This document shows positions 8,741 to 17,323 of a stretch of 64,000 nucleotides of DNA, in pieces (position 1 is the stretch's first letter; each line of letters opens with the position of its first letter). The DNA is from Haloarcula salinisoli. Its GTDB lineage: Archaea; Halobacteriota; Halobacteria; Halobacteriales; Haloarculaceae. The DNA is taken from positions 1,668,737-1,732,736 of the forward strand of contig NZ_RKLQ01000001.1 of the NCBI RefSeq assembly GCF_019599405.1, given 5' to 3'. The position numbers were made by a program, and so were the translations under genes. Under the pieces are notes generated by a model. That model was not told the origin of the DNA. It was given only the letters and a program-made list of their open reading frames with translations, and made no database searches.

Positions 8741-9577
8741 TCAACAAACCACGTACGTGACGAAGATGGTGTCGTCGGGCGCGACGTGGACGTCGACGCC
8801 GACGGTGTCGCCGTCACTGAACGCGTTGCCCCGCTCGACGTAGCTGTCGACCAGCGTCGTCGCCAGCGCAGTCTCGTTCTGGAACTCGCTGACGGGCTGT
8901 CCCGTCCGCTCGGGCGCGACCCGGTAGCTGACAAGCGTCGGTCGGTCACACGGGAGCGCGAATCGGGTGATAGCCTCGCGGTCGGGACGCTCACCCTCGC
9001 CCGCGACGGCGGCCACGGTCGCCTTGTTGTAGTAGGCGGCGGCCTCGTCGCTGGTGGCGTTCCGGTCGAGCACGCCAGCGCCCTCGGCCTGGCGGCGCTC
9101 GTTCAGCTCGGCGACGTATGCGTCCTCGACCTCGGCCAGCGAGAGCCCGCCGACGCTGTCCCCACTGCCCGGCGCCTCGGGCACCTGCGGCGGTCCGTCG
9201 GGGCCGCCCAGGGTCGGCAGTGAGATGAGCCCGGCCACCGACAGCAAGAGGACGCCAAGCAGGAGCGCCACCACGGCGTAGCCGGCGACGTACTTCGGTT
9301 CGAGGACGTCGAGCCAGCGGGTGCCGATCTCGTCCAGGGGGTCCGTCTCCGGCGGCCCCTCACGGAGTTCGAGGTCGGCCCCGCCACAGCGCTTACACGG
9401 CGGGGAGTTGCGCTGGTGGGACCGGCCACAGTCCTGACATATCCAGACGGTCCCGCCGGGGACGACCTCGTGGTTGACCTGACGAACCGCCTTCTCGAAG
9501 CTGCCGTGCCCGCAGTTGTCACAGGGCGGGTCGTTCTCCTCGTGTGGTTTCTCGCACCACTCACACCGCCATTCCAT
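8741..9577 (-). CDS. Zinc-ribbon membrane protein with a CAP-like domain, copy 2
   Basis: A 278-residue paralogue of the gene immediately downstream, with the same order: ribbon 1 (CEWCEKPHEENDPPCDNCG), ribbon 2 (CQDCGRSHQRNSPPCKRCG), one transmembrane helix, then a CAP-like domain (VAELNERRQAEGAG... VGVDVHVAPDDTIFVTYVVC). The first ribbons are almost identical in the two copies while the CAP-like domains differ widely, so the duplication is old or the outer domain evolves fast. The ATG is used; an upstream GTG directly before it is also possible. The copies are 68 bases apart and may share a transcript. Confidence 0.75.
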   Translation of the reverse strand: MEWRCEWCEKPHEENDPPCDNCGHGSFEKAVRQVNHEVVPGGTVWICQDCGRSHQRNSPPCKRCGGADLELREGPPETDPLDEIGTRWLDVLEPKYVAGYAVVALLLGVLLLSVAGLISLPTLGGPDGPPQVPEAPGSGDSVGGLSLAEVEDAYVAELNERRQAEGAGVLDRNATSDEAAAYYNKATVAAVAGEGERPDREAITRFALPCDRPTLVSYRVAPERTGQPVSEFQNETALATTLVDSYVERGNAFSDGDTVGVDVHVAPDDTIFVTYVVC

Positions 9578-9741
9578 CACTACCTCTAGGTGACCGAGCT
9601 ACAAAGGCGTCGCGGCGTGGGCAGCCCCCGCCGCGGTCGCCGGCACGTATCGAATCGTTCGCGTCAGACATTTGTTGCAAATACTCCGGGCAGAGATGTT
9701 CCCGTGTACTTATCCTGTCACCTGTCGTGGCTAGGAACTAG

Positions 9742-9990
9742 ATGAGAACCAGGTCAATGGGGGAGCCACAATCAGCCAGTCAGGCGGTAGTCGAAGCGGT
9801 CGCAGCACGGGCAGGCGTCGACCCGCTAGAGCTCGAGACGCCGCTGTACGACGCTATCGACCCAGACGAACTGGATGCCCTGCTCGAGGGAACGAACCGG
9901 GGCGGCCGCTCGCCGGTCGAGGTAACGCTGCGCTACAACGGGTATATGGTCACCGTCGACGGCGACCTGACGGTCACTATCACCGAGTGA
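9742..9990 (+). CDS. HalOD1 domain protein
   Basis: An 82-residue protein made of a single HalOD1 output domain: SASQAVVEAVAARAGVDPLEL, the PLYDAIDPDELDALL helix pair and a C-terminal strand pair ending in VTVDGDLTVTI. HalOD1 occurs at the end of haloarchaeal signalling proteins or alone and is thought to act in transcriptional or signalling output. A TATA-like GTACTTATCC lies about 30 bases before the ATG; a second in-frame ATG five codons later is the alternative start. Confidence 0.8.
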   Translation: MRTRSMGEPQSASQAVVEAVAARAGVDPLELETPLYDAIDPDELDALLEGTNRGGRSPVEVTLRYNGYMVTVDGDLTVTITE

Positions 9991-10806
9991 CTACAGGCGG
10001 ACCGGAATCCCCTGCTCGTCGAGATACCGTTTGGTCTCCGCGATAGAGTACTCGCCGAAGTGGAAGATAGAGGCCGCCAGCCCGGCGTCGGCGCCGGCGT
10101 CGACAAACACCTCTTCCATGTCCTCTGGGCCACCACAGCCAGAGGAAGCGATAACCGGCGTCGAGACGGCGTCACAGACCGCTTTCATCAGCGGGATGTC
10201 GTAGCCGTCTTTGGTGCCGTCGGCGTCGATGGAGTTGACGAATATCTCCCCGGCGCCGCGGCGTTCGGCTTCCTTGGCCCACTCGACGGCGTCTAGACCA
10301 GTGCCCTCGCGGCCGCCCTTGACGGTACACTCGAACCAGCAGGACTCGCCGTCGACCTCGACGTACTGCTCGCCCTGCCCGTCGAAGCGACGACGCGCGT
10401 CCAGCGAGATGACGATACACTGACTGCCAAAGGCTGCAGCGCCTTCGTCGATGAGGTCCGGGTTCGCGATAGCGCCCGAATTTATCGAGACCTTGTCCGC
10501 GCCGGCCCGCAGCGTCTCCTTGATATCGTCGCGAGTCCGGATGCCACCGCCGACCGTGAGCGGGATGAAGACCTCGTCGGCAACGGCCGAGACGGTCTCG
10601 AGCATCGTCTCGCGGCCCTCCGCCGAGGCGGTGATGTCCAGAAAGACGAACTCGTCGGCCCCCGACTCGTTGTAGGCCTTTGCCATCTCCACCGGGTCGC
10701 CGGTGTACTCCAGGTCCTCGAAGTTCACGCCGGTGTAGACGGCCGCGTCCCCGTTCTCGTCGACGTCGACGTCGATACAGGGGATTATCCGCTTGGTGAG
10801 AGTCAT
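9991..10806 (-). CDS. hisF: Imidazole glycerol phosphate synthase subunit HisF
   Basis: A 271-residue HisF, the cyclase half of the HisFH glutamine amidotransferase that makes imidazole glycerol phosphate and AICAR in histidine synthesis. The (beta/alpha)8 barrel shows [10 protein letters not shown] with the catalytic Asp12 at strand 1, [13 protein letters not shown] at strand 3, ISLDARR with the second catalytic Asp at strand 5, and a phosphate site in ASSGCGG. The length is usual for haloarchaea, with a small acidic insertion near [16 protein letters not shown] residues. HisH is not adjacent. Confidence 0.97.
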   Translation of the reverse strand: MTLTKRIIPCIDVDVDENGDAAVYTGVNFEDLEYTGDPVEMAKAYNESGADEFVFLDITASAEGRETMLETVSAVADEVFIPLTVGGGIRTRDDIKETLRAGADKVSINSGAIANPDLIDEGAAAFGSQCIVISLDARRRFDGQGEQYVEVDGESCWFECTVKGGREGTGLDAVEWAKEAERRGAGEIFVNSIDADGTKDGYDIPLMKAVCDAVSTPVIASSGCGGPEDMEEVFVDAGADAGLAASIFHFGEYSIAETKRYLDEQGIPVRL

Positions 10807-10856
10807 TGAATACTCGTGGGTTCGCTACAGGGCCGTTTCATCGTTTCGACTGATAC

Positions 10857-10920
10857 GGAATATTGTAGCGATTTACCGGTGATCGCCGGTCTCAGGACCG
10901 GTACGATACTACAATGTTCC
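10857..10920 (-). repeat. Long palindrome P1 upstream of hisF
   Basis: A 64-base inverted repeat with 12-base outer arms (GGAATATTGTAG against CTACAATGTTCC, one wobble position) and inner arms TACCGGT/ACCGGTA. It starts 11 bases after the stop codon of the minus-strand pilin gene and ends 50 bases before the hisF start. It could be the terminator of the pilin gene. Its outer half resembles the palindrome at 14807-14886 in sequence and in position. Confidence 0.65.
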
Positions 10921-10931
10921 GTCTGCCGCAA

Positions 10932-11933
10932 CTACTCCATGGCGCCGGTGAGGACCTCGACTTCCTCGCCGTCGAAGGCCGTGTAGTAGAGGCGGATTTC
11001 GTAGATTTCGCCGCTAAAATACTGCCCGGGCGTCTCGCTGTCCCGTCCGATTCGCAAGTCGCCCATACTTATATTACCCGGAGAGTCATCGGTCCCTATC
11101 TTGCGCCCGTCGACGTACAGAGCCAGTTCGTCCTCGTCGAGAGTCCCGACGACCACGTGTTGCTCGCCCTCGCTGATGGTATCCTCGGTCTGGATACAGT
11201 TCCCGGCGGAACAGCCCCCGCCACCGCCCTTGTTTGCGAGGAACCGCACTCTGTGGGTATCCCCGTCAGCGTCCCACAGCGTCATCAGCCAGTTGTCGTC
11301 GCCGTCGATGTGTTCGACCAGCTCCTGGGCGTCGCCTCCCCCGTCCTGCCGGTATCTGATTGCGATAGTGTATTCGGTGACCCCCTCTTCGGGCGCCTCC
11401 AGGTCGGGCACGGCGACCGAGTCGTCGGTCCCATCGAACTGGAGCGAGCCGTCGTTCCACCCGGTGCCGCCCTCGAGGCTACCGTCGTTGTCGTTGCCCG
11501 ACCGGTCCACGAGCGTCGTATCGCCGTTATCACCGTCGAAACGGTAGTACGCGATGAAGTCGCCGATTTCGGAGCGGTCCTCGACGGTCCGGTCGACCAG
11601 CACGGACTGCTCGCCGTCACGCGAGACGACCGTAATCCGATCGCCGGGAGCCGTCGGCAGCAGGACCGACTGGCCCGCGCTTTCGGGCCCGAACCTCGCC
11701 ACGTCGCGGCCGTTGAGCCGGACGCTGACGGTCGTGCTGATAGCGCCGGGTGTCATCCGAAGCCCGGCCGGCGTCTGCTCGTAGTCGAACGTCGCCGTGG
11801 CCTGGGGCGCGCCGGTCCCGTCCAGAAATGTCAGGGCACCGAGCGCGACGACGCCGCCCACGACGACGACCACCCCTACCAGCAGTAACACTCCCACGAC
11901 CGTGGAGGCCCCACGTGCCGAACCCCGGACCAT
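10932..11933 (-). CDS. Type IV pilin-like protein with a LamG/concanavalin-like domain
   Basis: A 333-residue secreted protein. The N-terminus RGASTVVGVLLLVGVVVVVGG is an archaeal type IV pilin leader with a probable prepilin peptidase cut after the arginine-glycine (RG/AST). After a beta-rich linker, residues of about 130-330 form a LamG/concanavalin-A-like jelly roll: FIAYYRFDGDNGDTTLVDRSGND, SLQFDGTDDSVAV, and LALYVDGRKIGT with IGRDS and GEIYEIRLYYTA. Such domains usually bind sugars or proteins, so an adhesive minor pilin is a reasonable inference. A second ATG seven codons upstream is possible. Confidence 0.78.
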   Translation of the reverse strand: MVRGSARGASTVVGVLLLVGVVVVVGGVVALGALTFLDGTGAPQATATFDYEQTPAGLRMTPGAISTTVSVRLNGRDVARFGPESAGQSVLLPTAPGDRITVVSRDGEQSVLVDRTVEDRSEIGDFIAYYRFDGDNGDTTLVDRSGNDNDGSLEGGTGWNDGSLQFDGTDDSVAVPDLEAPEEGVTEYTIAIRYRQDGGGDAQELVEHIDGDDNWLMTLWDADGDTHRVRFLANKGGGGGCSAGNCIQTEDTISEGEQHVVVGTLDEDELALYVDGRKIGTDDSPGNISMGDLRIGRDSETPGQYFSGEIYEIRLYYTAFDGEEVEVLTGAME

Positions 11934-12057
11934 ACCCTGATATATCAATACCATACGCTAACCGTTTCGGTGGTTTCAGTGGTCGATATCCATCCACTAC
12001 TCGCGGTCGGGAGCCAAAATCCGACAGTTACAGGTGGTCGCTTGCACATCATCAGGT

Positions 12058-12249
12058 ATGGCAGACGACCACCACGACGAGGACCGGCCCGACTACGACC
12101 CCGAACACGTCGAACTGCCCGCGAAGGCCCCGCCGCTGCGCTCGACGGCCCCCCAGAGCGGCTTCACGATGGGACAGGTCGGACAGGGCGCCGTCGTCGC
12201 ACTCGTCGGGCTGGCGCTGACGTTCGGCGTCGCGCTGGCGCTGGTCTGA
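12058..12249 (+). CDS. Small His/Asp-rich single-span membrane protein (DUF7550-like)
   Basis: A 63-residue protein: a His/Asp-rich start (MADDHHDEDRPDYDP), a polar linker with SGFTMGQVGQG, and one C-terminal transmembrane helix ending in VALALV. The layout matches a family of tiny haloarchaeal proteins I recall as DUF7550; function unknown. The start is the ATG before the His-rich block. Confidence 0.65.
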   Translation: MADDHHDEDRPDYDPEHVELPAKAPPLRSTAPQSGFTMGQVGQGAVVALVGLALTFGVALALV

Positions 12250-12315
12250 TTAGCCCACGAAGAGCCTGCTATCAGTGACTGTCTCAGGAACCAAGAGCGG
12301 CAGTATCACAGACTA

Positions 12316-12516
12316 ATGGGATACAGACTGCGTCTCATCAAACAGATTCAGGGCGTCGTGATGGTGGTGGGCGGGTTCGTGTTTCTCGTAACGATGAATC
12401 CGCCGATCGAGATAGTGGCCCAACTCGCCCTCCTTACCGGACTGCTAACCATCGCTGGCGGATTTATCTATATCTTCTTTCCGGAGCTCGTCTGGGATAC
12501 GGACCTTCTTTTCTGA
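12316..12516 (+). CDS. Small two-span membrane protein
   Basis: A 66-residue protein with two hydrophobic segments (about 11-27 and 31-54) and an acidic end (WDTDLLF). I do not recognise it. Codon use in the polar parts is less GC-biased than in neighbouring genes, and the frame is short, so the call rests on the clean start and the two membrane helices. Confidence 0.45.
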   Translation: MGYRLRLIKQIQGVVMVVGGFVFLVTMNPPIEIVAQLALLTGLLTIAGGFIYIFFPELVWDTDLLF

Positions 12517-12591
12517 GTATGGGTGCGAGCGGGCGAGCGGCCACATCTGTGGCACTGTCCCCGAAAACGTGTGTCCAGCTACAGGTTTGGC

Positions 12592-14754
12592 TCAGGCCAA
12601 TTCGTCCTCGATAGTGTCCCGTAGCTCGGCTATCTCGGCCGCGTCGTAGTGGAGCCGGTCGTCGTTGACCGTGATTTCGAGGTGGTTCGAGCCGTCGGCC
12701 GCACCGATTTCGGTCACCGGGGCGACGCCGTCGAAGGCCTCACGGACCGCGGCCGGGTCGGTCGTCTCGAAGACGACGCGGCCGGGCTGTTCGTTGAACA
12801 GGAGCCGTTTTCGGGTCCCGCGGTCGACGGTCGAGAGGTCGACGCTGGCCCCGGCATCGTCGTGGACCATCTCGGCCAGCGTCACCGCGAGGCCACCGTG
12901 GCTCACGTCGTGGGAGGCAAGCACGTGGTCCTCGTCGGCCACCTCGGCGATGGTCTGGACGAGTCCCGTGGGGTCGGCCGGCAGTTCGGGGAAGGCGTCG
13001 GTCCCGCCAAAGAGGGCGGTGTACTCGGAGCCGCCCAGTCGCGGGTCGGCTTCGCCCTCCAGTGCGAGGTCACCGACGACGACGAGGGTCCCCTCGCCGG
13101 AGAGGTCCATCGGTGGGGCGTCGTACCCCTCCTTGACCCCCACCAGCGCGAGCGTCGGCGTCGGCGGGATGGGGCCTGTGGCCGAGTCGTTGTACAGCGA
13201 GACGTTCCCGCCGACGACCGGCACGTCGAGTTCACTGCACATGTCCGCCAAGCCGTCGACGATACCCTTGAAGCCGCCGTAGACGTCGGGCTTCTCGGGG
13301 TTGCCGCCGTTGAGGCAGTCGACCGCGGCGTGGGGGACCGCGCCCTTGGCGGCGACGTTCGTGGCGTTCTCCAGCGCGACGGCGCGAGCGCCTTCGTACG
13401 GCGCGGCGTCGGTCCAGTTGGGGTCCGCGCCGGCCGAGAAGGCCAGCCCGGTTCCGGACTCCCGAATCGCGAGCAGGGCGGCGTCGTCGCCGGGCAGCAT
13501 ACTCGTCCGGACCTGGACTTCGTGGTCGTACTGACGATACACCCATCGTTTCGAGGCGGTGTTCGGGCTGGCGACGATGCGGTCGAACGCTTCGTCCATC
13601 GCCATCGTCGGCAGGTCCCGCTCCTGAATCGGCGGCTCCTCGCTCGGGAGGTCGTTCATCGGTGCGCCCTCGCCGAGGAACTCGGCGTCCACGTCGACGA
13701 CCGTCTCGCCCTCGAACGTGCAGACGTAGTTCGTGCCGGCTCCGGTGAGTTCGCCGATGACCGAACAGCCGAGGTCGTAGCGCTCGGCCAGTTCGGCCAC
13801 GCGGTCGACGTTCTCCGGTCGGACCTCGTAGACCATCCGCTCCTGGCTCTCGGCCAGCAGATACTCCATGGCGTTCATGTTCGGCTCGCGCTCGTGGACG
13901 CGCTCTAGCTCGATGCGGGCACCCAGGCCGCCCTTCGCGACCAGTTCGGAGGAGGCCCCGCCCAGGCCAGCCGCGCCCAGGTCTCGGGCCGACTCTAGCA
14001 GCTCCTCGTCCAGCAGCGCCTCGTTGCACTCGATGAGCAGCTTCTCCGCGTAGGGGTCGCCGACCTGGACCGCCGGACGGTCCTCGGTCTCGGCGTCCTC
14101 GGCGAGGTCTTCGCTGGCAAAGGAGGCACCACCGAGACCGTCACGACCGGTCGAGTTCCCGACCAGGACCAGCTTGTTGCCCGGCTCCTGGGCCTCAGCG
14201 GTGATGGTCCGTTCGGGCTCCAGCAGGCCGATACAGGAGACGTTGACAAGCGGGTTGCCCTCGTAGTCCTCGTGGAATGCGACCGACCCAGTCACCGTGG
14301 GGACGCCGATACAGTTGCCGTAGTGGGAGATGCCCTCGACGACGCCCTCGAAGAGGTACTGGGAGTGTTCGCGCTCGAAATCGCCGAAGTACAGACAGTC
14401 GGCCAGCGCGATGGGGTAGGCACCCATCGAGAGAGTGTCCCGGACGATGCCACCGACGCCGGTGGCCGCCCCGTCGAACGGGTCGACGTAGGAGGGGTGG
14501 TTGTGGGACTCGACGCCCATCGTTATGTACATCTCGTCACCGTCGTAGGTCGGCAGAGAGACGACGGCGGCGTCGTCACCGGGACCGATGACGACCTGGT
14601 CACCCTCACTGTCGAAGGCGGTCAGGAGCGGACGCGAGGAGCGGTAGGCACAGTGCTCGCTCCAGAGGTTCTCGAAGAGCGCGGCCTCTGCTCGCGTCGG
14701 CTCCCGACCGATTTCCTCGACCACGATGTCGTGGTCGCTGTCGGACAGGCTCAT
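12592..14754 (-). CDS. purL: Phosphoribosylformylglycinamidine synthase subunit PurL
   Basis: A 720-residue PurL, the ATP-dependent synthetase subunit that converts FGAR to FGAM in purine synthesis with PurQ and PurS. It starts with the catalytic-histidine region [15 protein letters not shown], then GPGDDAAVV, the [28 protein letters not shown] block, and later [28 protein letters not shown] plus [13 protein letters not shown] in the second repeat. The length matches the short (non-fused) archaeal form. A TATA-like GATTTAG about 28 bases before the ATG supports a leaderless start. PurQ and PurS are elsewhere. Confidence 0.98.
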   Translation of the reverse strand: MSLSDSDHDIVVEEIGREPTRAEAALFENLWSEHCAYRSSRPLLTAFDSEGDQVVIGPGDDAAVVSLPTYDGDEMYITMGVESHNHPSYVDPFDGAATGVGGIVRDTLSMGAYPIALADCLYFGDFEREHSQYLFEGVVEGISHYGNCIGVPTVTGSVAFHEDYEGNPLVNVSCIGLLEPERTITAEAQEPGNKLVLVGNSTGRDGLGGASFASEDLAEDAETEDRPAVQVGDPYAEKLLIECNEALLDEELLESARDLGAAGLGGASSELVAKGGLGARIELERVHEREPNMNAMEYLLAESQERMVYEVRPENVDRVAELAERYDLGCSVIGELTGAGTNYVCTFEGETVVDVDAEFLGEGAPMNDLPSEEPPIQERDLPTMAMDEAFDRIVASPNTASKRWVYRQYDHEVQVRTSMLPGDDAALLAIRESGTGLAFSAGADPNWTDAAPYEGARAVALENATNVAAKGAVPHAAVDCLNGGNPEKPDVYGGFKGIVDGLADMCSELDVPVVGGNVSLYNDSATGPIPPTPTLALVGVKEGYDAPPMDLSGEGTLVVVGDLALEGEADPRLGGSEYTALFGGTDAFPELPADPTGLVQTIAEVADEDHVLASHDVSHGGLAVTLAEMVHDDAGASVDLSTVDRGTRKRLLFNEQPGRVVFETTDPAAVREAFDGVAPVTEIGAADGSNHLEITVNDDRLHYDAAEIAELRDTIEDELA

Positions 14755-14806
14755 TAGGTGTGCGTGGCCCCCGGCCGGCTAAATCGCTTTCCATGCGGGC
14801 GCGACA

Positions 14807-14886
14807 TACCGTCGGTTGTAACGATCTTTCGGTGAGTTGCCGGGCCGGTGCTGGCAACTCACGGAGATGGCTTACAACCGACCGTA
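14807..14886 (-). repeat. Long palindrome P2 upstream of purL
   Basis: An 80-base element with an 11-bp perfect outer stem (GTCGGTTGTAA with TTACAACCGAC, extended by three pairs after one mismatch) and a 10-bp perfect inner stem (GTGAGTTGCC with GGCAACTCAC). It begins 12 bases after the stop of the minus-strand TetR gene and ends 52 bases before the purL ATG. It is a good terminator for the TetR gene and is related to the palindrome upstream of hisF. Confidence 0.7.
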
Positions 14887-14898
14887 TCAGTGACCGAA

Positions 14899-15495
14899 TC
14901 AGTCGGTGGGCTCGGCGACCAGGCTGTCGACGTACGCCGTCCACCCCTGACGGAGGTCGTCATTGACGTCCATCTCGAGTGCGACGGCCATACCCGTCGA
15001 CCCGTCGGCCGCCGCCAGCAGGAACGCGGCGGTCGCGCGTGGCTCGACGGGCCGGAACACACCCTGCTCGACCCCGGCGGCGACGATATCGGTCAGCGCG
15101 TCCAGACACGCCGTCTCCAGCTCCAGCAGCGGCGCCCGGAGCGTCTCGTTGTACGGCGCGTGCGAGAGCAGCTCCATGATGGCGACGGCGATACCAGCGT
15201 AGTCGTGTTCGGGGGTCCGAAAGAGGAAGTCACAGGCGTCACGCAACGCCGCTTCCGGGTCGTCGGCGTCGACCCCCAATAGGTCCTCGCTCAGGTAGTC
15301 GGCGGCGCGGTCGAGGAAGGCCGCAATCATCTCGTCTTTCGTGTCGAAGTAGTAGTAGAGCCCCGCCTCGCTGTTCTCGTACTCCTCGGCGATTTTCGCC
15401 GTGGTCAGCCGCTCGTAGCCGTGCTGAGCGAGGGCTCGCTGGACCGCGACGGCGACGCTCTCACGAGCGTCCGGGTCCATATCGGGGCTCGTCAT
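14899..15495 (-). CDS. TetR family transcriptional regulator
   Basis: A 198-residue TetR-type repressor. Residues of about 14-60 form the DNA-binding domain: VQRALAQHGYERLTTAKIAEEY, SEAGLYYYFDTKDEMIAAFLD, the classic TetR helix 2-3-4 pattern. The rest is the helical ligand-binding/dimer domain. It is divergent from the DUF2071 gene; the 83-base gap contains a 20-base inverted repeat that is a likely operator for both. The inducer is unknown. Confidence 0.9.
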   Translation of the reverse strand: MTSPDMDPDARESVAVAVQRALAQHGYERLTTAKIAEEYENSEAGLYYYFDTKDEMIAAFLDRAADYLSEDLLGVDADDPEAALRDACDFLFRTPEHDYAGIAVAIMELLSHAPYNETLRAPLLELETACLDALTDIVAAGVEQGVFRPVEPRATAAFLLAAADGSTGMAVALEMDVNDDLRQGWTAYVDSLVAEPTD

Positions 15496-15507
15496 ACGAC
15501 CAAGTAT

Positions 15508-15527
15508 ACGCTCAGTCGTTTGAGCGT
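15508..15527. promoter_or_regulatory. Likely TetR operator
   Basis: ACGCTCA and TGAGCGT form a perfect inverted repeat with a 6-base centre, placed 12 bases from the TetR start codon and overlapping its probable TATA region (GTATACG). Size and symmetry suit a TetR dimer site. Binding is inferred. Confidence 0.5.
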
Positions 15528-15578
15528 TTCGTTGTTATGTGACAGGGCCTTTTTTCCGCTCGGTGCCGAAGGTGACAT

Positions 15579-16286
15579 ATGGTCCTCCCGCTGGAGATGG
15601 GGTGGCGCCATCTCCTCTTCGAGAACTGGCCCGTCGACCCGGCACTCATGGACTCGCACCTGCCCGAGCCGTTGACCCCGGACACACACGACGGGTCGGC
15701 GTGGCTGTCGGTGGTCCCCTTCACGAACGTCGATGTCCGGCCGAAGGGGCTCCCCCGGTGGGCCAGCGTGCCGTTACCCGAACTCAACGTTCGCACCTAC
15801 GTCACGCGCGATGGTGTCCCGAGCGTCTACTTTTTCAGCCTCGACGCACAGGGCATCAGCAGCGTCGTCGGCGCGCGGCTCTTTCACCACCTGCCGTACT
15901 ACTACGCGCGCATCTCGCTTTCGTGGACGGACGGTCGCGTCCAATTCAGCAGCCGGCGCAAACACCCGGGCGCGCGACCAGCCCACTACGAGGCGACCTA
16001 CTGGCCGACCGGCGAGCCCTTCAGCGCCCCCGAGGACCCGCTGGGCGAGTTCCTCGTCGAGCGCTACCGGTTCTACACCGAGGCGCCGGACGGCACCCTC
16101 CGGTACACCGACGTCTCCCACGACCCGTGGACGCTGTATCCCGCAACCGCGGAGGTCGAGACCGACACGCTCTGCTCGGCGGACGGGTTCGACCGGCCCG
16201 ACAGCGACCCGGTCTACTTCTACAGCCCGGGACTCGACGTGGTCGCCGAACCCAGCAGACTCGCTCCGTCGGAGGGCGAGCCGTGA
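15579..16286 (+). CDS. DUF2071 (YqjF-like) protein
   Basis: A 235-residue protein of the YqjF/DUF2071 family: MGWRHLLFENWPVD near the start, LPEPLTPDTHDGSAWLSVVPF, FFSLDA, and RLFHHLPYYYARIS are the usual landmarks. No enzyme activity is established for the family; it has an acetoacetate-decarboxylase-like fold. The last codon overlaps the start of the DCC-family gene (GTGA), so the two are translated together and may act on a common redox or thiol-related task. Confidence 0.87.
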   Translation: MVLPLEMGWRHLLFENWPVDPALMDSHLPEPLTPDTHDGSAWLSVVPFTNVDVRPKGLPRWASVPLPELNVRTYVTRDGVPSVYFFSLDAQGISSVVGARLFHHLPYYYARISLSWTDGRVQFSSRRKHPGARPAHYEATYWPTGEPFSAPEDPLGEFLVERYRFYTEAPDGTLRYTDVSHDPWTLYPATAEVETDTLCSADGFDRPDSDPVYFYSPGLDVVAEPSRLAPSEGEP

Positions 16287-16693
16287 GCGACGGTGGCGAC
16301 CACCCCGTCTTGCTGTTCGACGGCGTCTGCAATCTCTGTAACGGCGTCGTCCAGTTTATCATCCCGCGTGACCCCGAGGGCCGAATCCGCTTCGCCCCGT
16401 TGCAGTCGGCGGCGGGGAAGGCGTTGCTGTCGGGCCACGGGCTCCCGCCGAGTGACCTCGACAGCGTCGTCCTCGTCGCGGACGGCGAGGTGTACCGGAA
16501 ATCTAACGCGGTCATCCGTGTCGCCGAACTGCTCGGCTGGCCCTACCGCGCCGCGGCGGTGGGCCGCGCCGTTCCCGAATCGGTTCGAGACACGCTGTAC
16601 GACGTCATCGCCGCCAACCGGTACGACGTGTTCGGCCGGAAGGACCAGTGTATGCTGCCCGACGACGACGTCAGTGACCGATTTCTCGACTAG
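16283..16693 (+). CDS. DCC family (DUF393) thiol-disulfide oxidoreductase-like protein
   Basis: A 136-residue DUF393 protein. The defining motif LLFDGVCNLCNG near residues 10-21 gives the name DCC and places a CxxC pair at the start of a thioredoxin-like fold; RFAPLQS, SVVLV-DG, YRKSNAVIRVAELLG and RYDVFGRKDQC follow in the usual order. Start is a GTG overlapping the DUF2071 stop. The electron partner is not known. The 3' end overlaps the convergent gene by four bases. Confidence 0.88.
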   Translation: MSDGGDHPVLLFDGVCNLCNGVVQFIIPRDPEGRIRFAPLQSAAGKALLSGHGLPPSDLDSVVLVADGEVYRKSNAVIRVAELLGWPYRAAAVGRAVPESVRDTLYDVIAANRYDVFGRKDQCMLPDDDVSDRFLD

Positions 16694-16959
16694 TCGAAAA
16701 GCTCCAGTACGGTCCGGGCCGCCGCGGCCCTGTCGGCGGAATCGCACAGCCCTGCCCTCGGGGCCGCGAGCAGCCCGTCGACGAGGCGCTCGCTCAACGC
16801 CTCGACGGCGGCCCGTTGCTCGTCGGTGAGGTCGCCCTCTTCCCGCAGCTTTGACAGTGCCTGCTCCAGTTGCTCGGTCCTGACCGCCGCTGCTTCGCGG
16901 TCCAGCCGATCTCGCGCCGTCGCCACGCCGGTCGACTCCGGCTCGTCCTGTACTGCCAT
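16690..16959 (-). CDS. Stand-alone protein resembling the dimerisation domain of glutamyl-tRNA reductase
   Basis: An 89-residue, highly charged helical protein. The stretch LSKLREEGDLTDEQRAAVEA and the following LSERLVDGLLAAPRAGL, ending in TVLELFD, reads like the C-terminal dimerisation domain of haloarchaeal HemA (in which I recall similar GDLs-eQRevV, LLAAP-ksL and LQLFD segments). The catalytic and NADPH domains are absent. It sits six bases after the small membrane gene upstream and is probably the last gene of the HTH/membrane-protein operon. Whether it binds HemA or is only a relic is unknown. Confidence 0.65.
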   Translation of the reverse strand: MAVQDEPESTGVATARDRLDREAAAVRTEQLEQALSKLREEGDLTDEQRAAVEALSERLVDGLLAAPRAGLCDSADRAAAARTVLELFD

Positions 16960-16965
16960 CGTCGG

Positions 16966-17259
16966 TCAGGTGCCAGCCAGGCGGTCCGAGTACAGCGAGT
17001 AGGTCATCACCAGGAACCCGGCCGCCGTGAAGATGCTCTCGACAGTGGTGCTCACCACGAGGGGGACCCCCGCGAGCTGGTTCAGGCTTCCCGCCAGCAC
17101 CGCGCCGGCGGTGACCAGCCCGATACCCACCGAGAGGACCCGCATCGCCGTCGAGCCGGTACGTCTGTACGCTCTATGCGTCAGCGTCGTCACCACCACC
17201 CCACAGGCGAGGGTGAGTGTCTTGGCCGCCACCAGGAAGATCGTACTGAGCGAGGCCAT
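16966..17259 (-). CDS. Small three-span membrane protein (DUF7521-like), copy 2
   Basis: A 97-residue protein with three predicted membrane helices. It shares with the adjacent upstream gene the pattern AKTLTLACGVVVT, AYRRTGSTAMR and the ending TYSLYSDR, so the two are tandem paralogues. I recall this family as DUF7521, often beside a winged-helix regulator, as here. Function unknown. Confidence 0.75.
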   Translation of the reverse strand: MASLSTIFLVAAKTLTLACGVVVTTLTHRAYRRTGSTAMRVLSVGIGLVTAGAVLAGSLNQLAGVPLVVSTTVESIFTAAGFLVMTYSLYSDRLAGT

Positions 17260-17323
17260 CTTACGTGGTACTGCTACCCGCTGAAATAAATACGGTCGTC
17301 CGCGTTGTCAGAAACTGGGAACG

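Noticed and set aside
10857..10920. MITE or insertion sequence end
   Set aside because: The arms are palindromic but I found no target-site duplication flanking the element and no transposase in the window.
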